From: Branchiostoma lanceolatum
Taxonomy: Eukaryota > Chordata > Leptocardii > Amphioxiformes > Branchiostomatidae
DNA: 64,000 nucleotides
Assembly (NCBI RefSeq): GCF_035083965.1
Contig: NC_089727.1
Coordinates: 17,210,769 to 17,274,768 of the forward strand
Direction: 5' to 3'
Shown: positions 10,481-21,772 of the stretch, piece after piece
Position numbering within the stretch: position 1 is the first letter of the stretch
Layout of the letters: each line of letters begins with the position of its first letter
Notes under the pieces: generated by a model
What the model saw: the letters and a program-made list of their open reading frames with translations, nothing else
Told to the model about the DNA's origin: nothing
The model's database searches: none
Program-made: the position numbers and the translations under genes

Positions 10481-13400
10481 TCAGCAGTAGATATCGTTCT
10501 CCACAGAGCCTTCCTCAGACGTGTGCGCCATGTTGTAGTACGCGTTGTCTTGGGTGCTGTCATGGACGCCATGATGGCTTGTCTCCGCGCATGCGTCCCT
10601 GTAAAAAGACAAAACATTGAAGCCAAAATTTCTTGGTCAAAATGCTTTAATATCTGTCTAGAAGCAATGTTCTAATACGATTAGAAAATCATCTTTCAAA
10701 ATTGGGTCTTACCCAGTTCCCGCGTAAAGATTGTTGTCCACTGTTCCCTCTGATTGGTCTATTGCAACATTGCCGTTAGTAGTTCCCGCGTAAATATGGT
10801 TGTCCACCATCCCCTCTGATTGGTCAAACGTGACATCACCGTTGGTGGTTCCCGCGTAGGCGTATAGATCGTTGTCCACCATTCCTTCTGATTGACCAAT
10901 TGAAACATTGCCGTTGGTTGAAGCATTGCCATTGGCCGTAAACGTTACACCACCGTAATAGATGTTGTCTACCGTTCCCTCTTCTTCGGGCTGGGGAGAT
11001 GATTCTCTTTCACCAGTGCCTTTGGATCGTCGTCTGTAGGGGGAAAAAACACGCGTATTAACAGACATTCTTCATGGAATATATATATGTTTATATTTCG
11101 TTCATGAGGGTAATAAAGATAGACATTCAAATCAAAAGATAGGCATGTTAAACTCCCAGTAAGCGTGATTAAATGACACCCGTTCCTATTAGTACAATAC
11201 CAGTAGCCGTAGAAAGCTATTGGAATCACACCCTGTCCCTTAGATTTATCATATGATCCTTATAAATGATACGTTGACCAACCTTCTGATGAAGAATATG
11301 GAAACCACGATTACTATGATGATGATGACGACCCCAGCAGCTACTGCACCTCCAATCATGGCGCCTATAAGTCAGGAAACAGAAACTAATTTAGATTCTG
11401 TTATCTCTCCAAATCCAAAACTACAGTCTTCACCGTTGTATATCTGTAGCTGTCATAGATAATCAAGTGGGTAATTTTGACAGCTTACTGTTGAAATCAT
11501 GACAGCAGACGCTGCGGACAACCCACAGACTGACCAGAATGCGACGCCATAGTCTTGCTAGACTGACGGCTGCCAACAACAACTGTTGAAATACTATAAG
11601 CCATATACTGGCCATGGACATTCGCTTATCTCCTTACCTGATGTGGTTCCAGCTTGGTTGCCAGCTAGCTCATCACTGTATCCACTCGCATCTGGAAAGG
11701 AGAAATGACAACTGTATCTAAAAACTGCATGGATTATTCTTCCTTATCATGGATGATCATGTTGTGCATGCAAGCATCACTTTCGGTCTATTGCATGGTA
11801 ATTGGAGGTGAACAACTATAACCAATGAGGCAGAAGTATTTGCACTGAAAATGTATACATTATTCGAAGTCAGGACAATATAGCCAATGGAATTTCTCCA
11901 CCAGGAATATAGGTACCTATATTTACTTACTATTGGATGATGGTGACGACATCCACGACACCGTACTGACTGGAAAAGTTGAACTTCGTGGGACCGCAGG
12001 GGTAACGCCCTCCGTGGTGACAGCGGTTTTCTTGCTGGAACTTCGTGTCGTCTGCATTGCAGTTATCAATGTTGATGTTGCCACAGTCGTTGTCGTGAGA
12101 AGGGTTGGTGTTGTTGCTGCTGCTACTGTTGTTGTTTGTGTAGTTGTTGCTTTGAAAAAGATGTAGAGTACAAATTCGATACATTGAAAGCATTACCATT
12201 ATGGTAAAATAAAATATATCTTAAGTTTCGTTGTAAACCCTAGGTAAAACAATGATGTACTGAGACGTTATGTTTTCTTGATCTTGAATTAAATAACAGT
12301 ATTCCAATGTAGGTAACTCGTTCGTTAGGAACATTACACAAATAGGCATAAAGGCGCTATATTCTAAAGAAAGATATTTGTCAACTACGGTATCCTTCCG
12401 ATGATGTCAATCAGACATGTCAGTTCCACAGGAGCTATGTCTTTTCATTTCTTCTACAAAACATTGCATCACTTACGTTGCAGTTCACAACCCAGGAGCT
12501 CCAGACGAAATGCAAATCCCCTCGACGCCCATGTCCATGCGATTATCCGGATGAACCGTGCCACAATTGCTGGATTGATGTCGTTGGTCTTCACACCATT
12601 ATAATTGTCGTTACCGTTGAAAACCTTTGAAGAAGATGAAATGCTTCTTTAAACTTAAATTACGTACAAATCTGTGCAAGTGAGCCTGGCTGTTACAAAT
12701 ATTCATTTATTTAAGCTTCGTTACAAAACGTAACTGGACAGGGGTGACAGAACAAGATTTCTCTAGGCCCCTGTCCAAAAGTAGATGTGATACAAGAAGA
12801 ACAAATACGAATGCGACGCATACAATTAAACAAAAACAATCACAAACAAGGATAAATGATAAGACTAAGAAACCACTAAGAAACCACTACTAAATGAATA
12901 ATTGGTAAATAAACAGAGAATAATTAAGGGTTAATGACCCGCCCCGAGGTGTATATGGTGCCATAACGCCTGGTCATGTGCTATAACAACCGAATAAAAA
13001 CACCGAGTGAGCGAGTTTTATTACACAAAGGAAGAGGCGGGTCATTAACGTTATTATCATATAGCCTATCCAAACTAACCCATAAAAGAGTAGATAATTT
13101 CTGTGTGACGCATAGATCCCTTATTCTATTAATAATGCATTTCAGAATTTACATTTGTCCTTTTTGAACAGAATAGATTTCATTTTGAAAACCAACATTT
13201 CCACAGATAATATTTGATATTGTGTCCCTATGGTACCATAAAGTTACATGTACTTTAATTTGGGCATTACATATCGGACACTGCAGTCTGTCATATGATG
13301 TGTAACATATGTATCAAAACCCTACTGTGTGAATTCAAAAGAGAAAATATCTGAATTTCTGTAATTCATAACATCAAGTATGCACAAGTTTTACCTTATC

Positions 13401-14562
13401 GGATCCGCTGTCTTGATACGTTGTCCAATTCGTTTCATCGTCAGAGTATTTAAGTTTGAAAGATGTTGCATAGTACAATCGCCATCTACCCCATGATGAT
13501 CGATATCGATGACCCTGAGTTTGAATCCCGGTTATTGACGTCCTCTCACGCATGTCAATCTGTAACCACTCGCTTTGAGAATAGCTGCTTGGGTACCAAG
13601 CTGCACTGTTGTAAAGACGAGCATTGTTTGGACCCCAAGAATTGCTAGATGAAGACGAAGCGGTCAGTTGACTCTCTTCAATCTCCCCTGATGCCATGCC
13701 AAGAGCAGACGAACACCCTAAAAAAAAGAATTTCTCCAAACATTCACATGATGTATCCAACCATGCAGACAGCTACAAATTGATTTAACATAACAGTACT
13801 CAGCGTACACACCCCCAGCAAGACGAGTACAGTGGATCCAAGGGGGGAAAAGTCCTCTTCCTTATGAACTTTGTACGCAAAGCATTCGTATCTTTATGGT
13901 TTTGTACGGGTTGTAAATTTAACACCTAATTAGGCATGCTCGTGAATCGTGTACAGCGCTGGTAGCTGGTTAACAAGGTTAATGGTACACAACATTTTTA
14001 AGGTTGACGGTCTGCCACCTTCCTCGAGATACAAATAACTTTATTAACCAGTGAATTACCGACCTGTTGCCGGATACTATTTACGAACGTATTCGCTGAC
14101 TGAACATAACAGAATTCCATATCGAAAGTAAAAAAAATGCTATTGAAAGCTATTTTGAAACAAATGACTTCAAGCAAGGTAATGTGAAATGTCTGCGCTG
14201 GCGCGTAGGTACGGTGTGATCATGAATACCGTATTTACTGGTTAATGACTTTCAGGACAAAAGCGATAGGACAGATTGAAAATCATGAGATAGAAGCCAA
14301 AGCCTCTTTAGTCAACTGTCAGCTTCTATATCCTAGACAGTTTTCTCGTTGTAATGATGAGGAAGTGACTGAAAATCATTCTAGGTCAAAGTCCGATACT
14401 GTAACGGTACGCAGCACCCAACACAACAACACGGTTAGTTTGACCTGGAGTGAATTACAACGTTATCGTTACGGTTACAACAGTCTTACCTGACGCCATA
14501 GCCATCCTCAAAAAGCTGGCTTCTAGCAGGAGCGGAAGGATTATCTCCAGTAGTGGTTTCAT
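10481..14562 (-). CDS. discoidin-domain transmembrane receptor with tyrosine-motif tail
   Basis: Eight minus-strand exons join in phase: 14490-14562, 13395-13717, 12477-12624, 11931-12149, 11638-11691, 11283-11364, 10713-11033 and 10481-10598, giving 445 residues. The start has a strong context (CCACCATGA). Order: signal peptide (1-24); F5/8 type C domain (about 26-180, opening GCSSALGM, ending FRLELLGCEL); Thr-rich stalk (about 182-254); one membrane helix of Ala, Val and Ile (about 274-298); and a tail with VDNIYY, VDNDLY, VDNHIY, VDNNLY, AYYNM and VENDIY. F5/8C domains usually bind phospholipid or glycan at the cell surface. The tail motifs look like SH2 docking sites; YYNM fits the YxNM form known from CD28 (PI3K/Grb2). 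The ligand is unknown. It is a tandem paralogue of the disrupted copy to its left. Confidence 0.85.
12705..12850 (-). mobile_element. retroposon 3' end (LINE/SINE type) in a receptor intron
   Basis: On the minus strand this ends in AAGCTTAAATAAATGAATA, preceded by a small hairpin whose arms are GGACAGGGG and CCCCTGTCC. This is a typical non-LTR 3' tail; no coding part remains. Confidence 0.45.
12926..13056. mobile_element. hairpin MITE in a receptor intron
   Basis: The inverted ends are TTAATGACCCGCC and GGCGGGTCATTAA, about 130 bp apart overall. There is no coding content. Confidence 0.6.
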
Positions 14563-14607
14563 GGTGGATCGAGGCAGAAATCACGACTGTGCAACGCAAG
14601 TGTTCAG

Positions 14608-14715
14608 GTCGCTATCGACAAGTTTGAGGAAGTGATTTTCTCGCTCAAAGGAGCATGTCAAACTGACGTCATGAGATGCGAGGTCGCGGACGGAATGTTC
14701 CATTGAACATATAGG
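14608..14715 (-). promoter_or_regulatory. upstream block of the complete receptor (copy 2)
   Basis: This block lies 46-153 bases upstream of the start codon at 14562. It shares TTTGAGGAAGT (PU.1/ETS-like) and GATGCGAGGTCGCGG with copy 3. It also holds a palindromic TGACGTCA (CRE) at 14664-14671, not kept intact in the other copies. Regulation is inferred, not shown. Confidence 0.55.
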
Positions 14716-15602
14716 GGCTCAATTTGCATGCCATTATCCTTGCAGGGTAAGTTATATCTTTATCAGGCCAAAACCTATGCCTTAACACGGGGATACTGGA
14801 GTTCTTGAGAACATATGGAACCAAACCAACAGTACCCTAAATAAAGTGAGAATAGGGAACGCATTGTGATTGCACGTAATCTAAGGACAAGTTTTTCATT
14901 TCAGCCGACTTTTATTCTAAAAGTCATAAAGATCCATCAAAGGTTTCCCAAGTTATCCTCTTGACATACATACAGACCCACCCAACAGCTGTAGTAACCG
15001 AAAACATAATCTTCTCCTCTCGGCGAAGATAGAAAATAAACCCCGTTTCAATCCTACCATTTTACAGCCAGACGCTTGGGATGTTTGTGCTCTGTTTTAT
15101 CTAATTTTATACCTATGAAAATGGAAGTTTACCCACAGAAGGATGTGCTTCCTGAATTTCTCTTAAAGCACGATCAAACGTAGATAAATGCGCGATCAGC
15201 CCTCACACGTTATCTCGCAACTACAGATATGCAAATTGAAACTCCACTTTAAGTAAGATTACTTTCTGCATACATGCACACATGAACCTGTAGTTTACTA
15301 TTGAAACAGCCGCTGTAGTATTCATCAATCATCAATAATACGAATAAGTACATGTTCTATTATTTCTTATCCATATTTCCGTTGGTAATGTTGGTTAAAC
15401 ATTGATTGGGCAAAAAAGGCCGGAGTAACATACAAACAATGCATTCGATTATATATATACAATACAAAACACAACATCGAAATAAATTCATTATCCCTAA
15501 TTTTGATACAAATCCATGCCAGGTTGTTCTCATATGCGAAGAAGTTTGGTGTAGTTTGATTACGCACTATAGTTAATTACCACGTTCCCCACGTTCCTCC
15601 TT

Positions 15603-15712
15603 GTCACTGACAAGTTTGAGGAAGTAATTTTCTCGCGCAAAGGAGCGTGTCAAATTAAGGTCATGTGATGCGAGGTCGCGGCGGACGGGGTGTTCTATTG
15701 AACACATAGGGG
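15603..15712 (-). promoter_or_regulatory. orphan third copy of the receptor upstream block
   Basis: This is closely similar to the block at 14608-14715, but no signal-peptide exon follows it on the minus strand. The similarity continues, with divergence, from here to about 16240, matching 14600-15360. It is therefore a tandem duplicate of upstream or 3' flank sequence. Confidence 0.55.
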
Positions 15713-16685
15713 GAACAAACATTCATGCTATTAGTCTTAAGGGGGAGTTAATCTTTATCAGGTTAAATACCTAAACATTGGTGGTGGTGGTGGACTGGAA
15801 ACAGGCAAAGTTTTGGAAAGCACATATACAGTTCCTCAAGTCAACTTAAACCTATTCCAATCAGCAAATACATTACGAGGACACGTAGATCAAACCTAAG
15901 GACAAAATGTTTGATTTCAAACTTTATTCAATCAATATACACCATACATACAACCAGAAGTTTGGGCGATTGTGCTCTCTGACATCGAACTGTAAATCTA
16001 TTAAGATAACTCGACTAGGAAATGATCACTGAATAAGAATACATTTATCTTTAAACATCATCGAACGCAAATATTTGTGATGGACTAAACATGCCATCAA
16101 CCCTCACAGAGCATCTAGCATCTACAGATATAGAAACTTAAAAGTCCACTATAAATATCCTCTGTATACAAATGAACCTCTAGCCAACTATTAAAACATC
16201 AGTTGTAATATTAATCAGTTATAAATTGTACCTTAGTATACGTAGTTGTAAACCTATTTTTCTTTAAGTATCATTCCATAAAACATTACTATCGCGAAAG
16301 CTAAACATCCACTAGTAGGGGCTTTAGGTGTCCTTACATTTTACAATACGTCAATTGCATGCTCAATCTACCAAGCAGGCCACTTACCCGTAACGTTTGG
16401 AAATTAAAGGTGACAAATTGAGGCACATCCTTATGTTCAATATCATAGAATCATTGTAACAATAGCAAATGACACTAAGCAAAATTCACTGTTAGTTAAA
16501 CACACAGAAAGAACAGTCAATCATGAGTGAGTGAATGTTCAACCTTCTCCCCGCTGCCTGACTCTGCCAAACAGCTCTTCAGTGTGCTAAAGGTTAAGGC
16601 CTGTTGAAACATGGCTCCTATCAATATCAATGCATCAACGATACATTACTCATTACGCTGTTGCCAAGATGTTTACGGTAAAACT
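15713..16685. other. duplicated flank sequence, no gene
   Basis: Diverged copy of 14720-15360 up to about 16240. It includes a short GGT run near 15780 and an AACTTTATTCAATCAAT word near 15923. The rest is AT-rich and carries no exon I can support. It could be 3' untranslated sequence of the exon at 16686. Confidence 0.4.
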
Positions 16686-17126
16686 TCACCACTTCTGTAA
16701 GCTCTGATAAACAGCTGGCCGCAGTTCTTCATAATGTCCGCTAGGTGGCGCTCGTGGGACGTTCTCGTAGACGTTACCACTGGTACAGGACTGTTGCTGG
16801 GTTACCGAGGCGTCCATTGGGATGTTCTCGTATCCGCCATTATCAGTGCCAGTCTGTTGCGAGTTTGCATTAGACGGCAAATATACAAATGTAACTGCCT
16901 CCTTTGTCAGCTCTGGACAACCAGTACGGAAGTGGTCATCAGAACAGGAGCTCCAGTACTGAGAGTTTCTTAGTACTGGAATTCCTGTACTAGAATCCCT
17001 GTACTGGGCAGCTTCAGTACTGGGAACCCTCCTGTCAGAACTGGAAACCGAGCGCTGTGACTCTAACGAGCGTCTAACGTTATTTTCATGGCTGCATCTC
17101 TTCGATGCTTTTTTTCCTACTTCAGT
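16686..17126 (-). CDS. orphan terminal exon with tyrosine-motif tail (partial gene)
   Basis: An open minus-strand frame of about 145 codons ends in a TGA. It has no Met near its start, so it is best read as a last exon; a possible acceptor lies near 17120. The first half is Ser- and Arg-rich. The last part carries GGYENIPMD, VYENVPRAPP, HYEELRP and VYQSL, which look like SH2/PTB docking sites in a receptor tail. No membrane exon or signal peptide was found upstream to 19.6 kb, so the rest of the protein is unknown. Part of the upstream half is built from CAGTACTG-like words and may be repeat-derived. Confidence 0.45.
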   Translation of the reverse strand, partial: TEVGKKASKRCSHENNVRRSLESQRSVSSSDRRVPSTEAAQYRDSSTGIPVLRNSQYWSSCSDDHFRTGCPELTKEAVTFVYLPSNANSQQTGTDNGGYENIPMDASVTQQQSCTSGNVYENVPRAPPSGHYEELRPAVYQSLQKW

Positions 17127-19638
17127 TCAGAGCTATTGTTTTGGAAAACGTTACGTTTCAACGACGACAACATATACTTGTGGCTCGTGCCTTTATCGGG
17201 AGAAAACGTTCACTGAAATAATAATGTACTTTATATTACCAACCAAAATCTACAAGCACAAGCACTAAAATGTACAGACAGCTAAATCGAAAACTGTCCA
17301 GTCGGTCCAGACACATGTCAACCAGAACTGCACTTCCACTACTTACATTCTATTGTTAGTACTGGATCGTCCCAGCACTAATAGAACGTGAGTACAGGAC
17401 GCCCAGTTCCGAAATAATTTGATGACTCGGCTTCAAGTACTGAAGATTCACTATTGAGTTTGGTTGCATGTGCAATTCATTTTTTTGAATTCCATACGTG
17501 CTTATACATATTGCTTCTGTTGACCTCTTCAATCCTATCATATATCTGAATTAAAGTTACCTGTAGTACACCTTTGCAAAGTTTTACAATCGTAGTCATC
17601 CGGATATCCACGTACTTATTGGATGCAATTAATGAGGTGATTTTATTAGGTATTTCCATAGGAGTACAATGTTAGGGGATTTGGTAAAAAATACCTCGAA
17701 AAAAAATATTCAAGAAGATACCAGAAAGTAATGTACAATGGTATACATGTTGACAAAAATTGTCCATAATATCAATTCAAATGATCATTCATTCTGTTTC
17801 ATAATCAACCATCTGTGTCATACCGTATCACAAAGATACGCCGTTCAGAAGAAGAGGTCCTTTTCCAGGCCGTATCCTTGAAGTGTTCCTCTGTCCACAA
17901 AGCATTTATCAAACTTTAGGACTCCAAAGAGCCAGTGAGTGAGTGAGTGAAAATGTTGCAAGGGCATTTATCCTAGTTTTCCCGTTTTAGCTATACATTT
18001 AGTTATAATATAGCAAAAAAGTTCAAAACATCCCAAAGTCTGCCGTGTGGACGTCTGCCAGTCTCCAACTTTTAAAAAATGACGATATGCATCAACGAAG
18101 TTAAATCAACACACTGTCATAATATTATCAATGGTGCAAGGTTGCGTAACTGCAGGTTTGGCTAGTGTTAGACGTAACTATTCATTTCATTTATTGAAAT
18201 TTACCACATTGTGATAGAATGACATAACAGGCGACAATCACCATTTCAAGATGTTAACCCAAGACCAGACTGTAGGTTTTGAACCACTCACACTGGTATG
18301 TAACCATACTCGAGAAGTGTGTCGGGTTCTTTAAGGCGCTTGAGATGTGGCTCTCCTCAAACATGGGACCTCTATCTGTAGGTAGTAAGTAACGTGACTT
18401 ATTTATATCATAGTCGAGTAAAGAAAATGCGCTAGGGTGTCAAGTGTCTTTCCCAACCGTTGGGGCCTGCCAGGCATTTGAGCCAAGAACCTTCAGATTC
18501 TAAGTCAACAATCTTAACCACACACTTGCCAGCTATCAGGATATACATGGCTTTGTTTTATTTTTCTTCTCCGCAGGACCATCAGATTACGCTGAATTCT
18601 GTTTCATCGGCCCCTTTCAAATTTGCGTTACTGGACAGGACAGTGACAAATAAATCTTGTTGCAAATTGAACTATCCTATATCCCTTTCTGGGGACGGGG
18701 ATAAAACTTTCTCTAAACAGGATATAGTGATATAGACTTCAATGATGTTGATAGGCACTCGCAAGGCAACATAAGCAACTATTTACATTTCGAATTCCAC
18801 ACTTCATATACTGTGCAAAATGCAAAGAGATTGGCTTTGTTGAATAACTGTGTCCATAAATTAAGTGTTGTGTACAGTGGCAAGATGGACGAACTCAACA
18901 GGATTATAGCTCATAATGGTAAAATGATGACAGAACCTTAAAAGGGCTAGGTATCATAACGGTAATGGACGTCACATGAATAAAAGTTCCACCATTATCA
19001 GCTCACTTATACTCATTAAATATATTCACATCCAGCCATGTGTTCCCTGACAGGTTTAAAATGTACTTTTTTATGATAGAAAATGCATTCCGTATCCATC
19101 CACAGTATTATTCTTCGCCACAAAAAGATTTCTGGAGGCAGCAACATAATCTTTTTCACACAGTTTAATTTTGTACTGCTGTTTGAAGGCAAGTTCTTAA
19201 TAAAAGCGATACAATAAGCTTGCAAGTCTAAATTTGAACAGCATTAGTTCTGTCTAATTAATTTATGAATGAAAAGGAAACATTGAATTTATTTCATTTT
19301 CATTGACATGGAAAATTTACACTTACAGTTTTAATTTGTCAGTATCAACTCTACATTGTATTCAATACCACTTGAAATAAGACCGGTAATCAAACCTTAC
19401 ACAAAACATACATTTGGTTAAATTGCACCCAATCTACATGCAACGTCTGGATTGATCCAACTAGCTACCTTTTATATTATTTAAAGACTTTTGTGCCAGT
19501 TGACGTCTCTTTCTTTCAATGATATATTCACTTTTAATCCTTAGTTGCTTACCATTTTAAGCATTTTGTAACATACTCTTTATTGTCATGCCACAGCTCA
19601 CAGATTTATACATGCAGGTACAACAATATCAACAAATG
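17127..19638. other. non-coding stretch
   Basis: No exon is supported. Near 18450-18530 there is a stretch resembling a dispersed repeat (GCCTGCCAGGCATTTGAGCC and CCTTCAGATTCTAAG), of uncertain class. The rest is AT-rich. Confidence 0.45.
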
Positions 19639-21772
19639 TCACTTATTTTTACTAAAGGAATTTCGGAAGAGATATTTAAATCTCAAAGAAGGAACTGATT
19701 TTGAAGGGTCTAAGTACCTAAACCCTAGTTCGCCATCTGATGGACCAGCGAATATAATCACATCTATCTCTGGAACTCCCATCTTCTCTTCATAGAACGT
19801 TTTTGTAATGTAGCCTGGAACCTTAAAACCAAGAGCGTTCTCATCGAGAGCATAGGTATACCCTACATCTAACTTTCCATACCTGAGCACTCCAATGATT
19901 TTAACACGATGCGTAGGGTACCGTAAGTTCTTTTTTGCTTCATTGACGTGGTTCCTCAACCGATCTTCCGTTTCTTGTCTTTTTCTAGCTTCTTCTGATC
20001 CAGGGTTCTTGAGGTGTCCTCTTTCGGGTAGCACGGGCCAGTATGGGACTTGAGCGGCTGATTTTGAAGGGTCTAAGTACATAAACGCTATGGCGTCATC
20101 TGATAGATCATCGTATATAATCACATCTATCTCTGGAACTCCCATCTTATCTTCATAGAACGTTTTTGTAATGTAGCCTGGGACCTTAAAACCAAGAGCG
20201 CTCTCATCGAGAGCATAGGTATACCCTACATCTAACTTTCCATACCTGAGCACTCCAATGATTTTACCACGAAACGTGGGGTACTTCTTTTTTACTTCAT
20301 TGACGTGGTTCCTCAACCGATCTTCCGTTTCTTGCCTTTTTCTAGCTTCTTCTGATCCAGGGTTCTTGAGGTGTCCTCTTTCGGGTAGCACGGGCCAGTG
20401 TGGGACTTGAGCGAGTCCTGTAGATTTGTCTTGGGTTCCATATGGTGGCTCTGTATGTAGCAGGGTTACGCGGTGACCAAATCCCAACATTTGGTTGGTT
20501 GGTGTTGCCGGATGTGTAGATTTTTTGGGCATGCCTCTGTTGTCACCGATTTGGGCTGTATGAGATGACGTTGGAATGGGCCGGTTGACGACTGAAGCAT
20601 TTGGCGCTAACCCCGGGTCTACTCCTTGCAGGTTTAGTGTCGGCGGTTTCGTATCTTTCCCCCCTTGATCGGTTGTTTTGGGAGGAGGTAATGGTTGAAT
20701 CGTTGGTGAGAACGGCTTGTCTAGCCCATCCTTGCCACTTCCGATGGCGCGTAGGTACTGTTGGAACGCTTCCTCGTGCACGGGATAGTAGCTCTTCCCC
20801 CAAGAGAACACAAAACCTCTTCTACCGTTGAGGTACTCATCTTCAAACTGTGACGCGACTTTGTAGCGGACCCAGTCGGAGACAACCTTCGTGTCTGCCG
20901 CCGAAGACTTTTCGTCTCCGCCAATCACAACAAGTACTCGCCCTGAAAAGTGGAAAAGGAAATATTACTATGTGTCCTACAAAGGTAAATAGCCTTTGGC
21001 AATGTCCAATACTGTATTTCCGTGGCCTACACATTTTCATCTTTACTCTTGAATTAATTACTGTAAATCCATTTATTTTCATGGGGTTTGTATTTTGGGG
21101 TTGGAATGGAAGTGAGGTTTTCGCGATTCAATTTAGTTAAGTTTAAATAGGTCGAAAAAATGCCGAAGCACTCATTATCATTCGCAGTGTAATGAGTTTG
21201 CAGGTGGAGAGGCACCGCGATAATATAAACACCACGAATGTTTCAATAATATATAGAGGGGGAGGGAGGAAGTGTAGCTATCCAAAACCTGAAAGGCGCG
21301 CAGTGTAAAATAAGGTATATGTCTTCTTACCGTTGGAGGCCGCTCGTAGAGCCCTATAGAGAATGGCGTAGCCAATTCCAGCATTCTTCTCGTTTATGGA
21401 AAGACGGGACTCATGGGCATTGAGAACCAGAATGGCGCACAGAAGTGGTTTTCCTTTCACTTCCTCGCTGACCTCTGCCAACTTCGGGAGCGAAAAACTT
21501 CTGCGCTCGATAGTGGTTTTAATACTAGTGGCTTGAGACGATTTCGTGACCAACGCCTGTACAGAATCTAGTGGGTACGTCTCGTCACAATTTATGATGA
21601 GGACGTCGGTAGATTTCGCAGAGGACGCCATGACTGTGGAGGCTAGTGTGGTCGCTCTCTCCACGACTGTGAAGCAAACTGTTCTGTCGGGAAGGCTTAC
21701 GTCACCGAAACCACCCTGGCATGTGATATTGGCTCTGAGCCAAGGTCCCTGCGGGTTGGTGTTTTCGTCCAT
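19639..21772 (-). CDS. uncharacterised 581-residue protein with duplicated C-terminal domain
   Basis: Two minus-strand exons, 21331-21772 and 19639-20942, join in phase 1 and give 581 residues. The Met at 21772 (MDENTNPQG) is the first true ATG of the frame. I do not recognise the family. Residues about 70-235 alternate strands and helices (LLCAILVLNAHE, then GRVLVVIGGDEK across the exon junction), suggesting an alpha/beta fold. A Pro/Thr-rich linker follows (about 235-320). Two near-identical domains of about 120 residues come next, each running from WPVLPERGHLKNPGS through GKLDVGYTYALDE to a FxYLDPSKS end. No signal peptide or membrane helix is seen, so it is probably cytosolic. It lies beside the GTPase cluster and is transcribed in the same direction as its nearest member. 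Confidence 0.7.
19697..20416 (-). repeat. in-frame tandem duplication of a 121-codon unit
   Basis: Units 19697-20059 and 20060-20416 are nearly identical in DNA. They differ by a few substitutions and a two-codon indel, so the duplication is recent and keeps the frame. Confidence 0.9.

Noticed and set aside
18450-18530. tRNA-like block (GCCTGCCAGGCATTTGAGCC)
   Set aside because: It resembles the B-box region of tRNA-derived repeats, but no complete cloverleaf can be drawn; not called as a tRNA gene.
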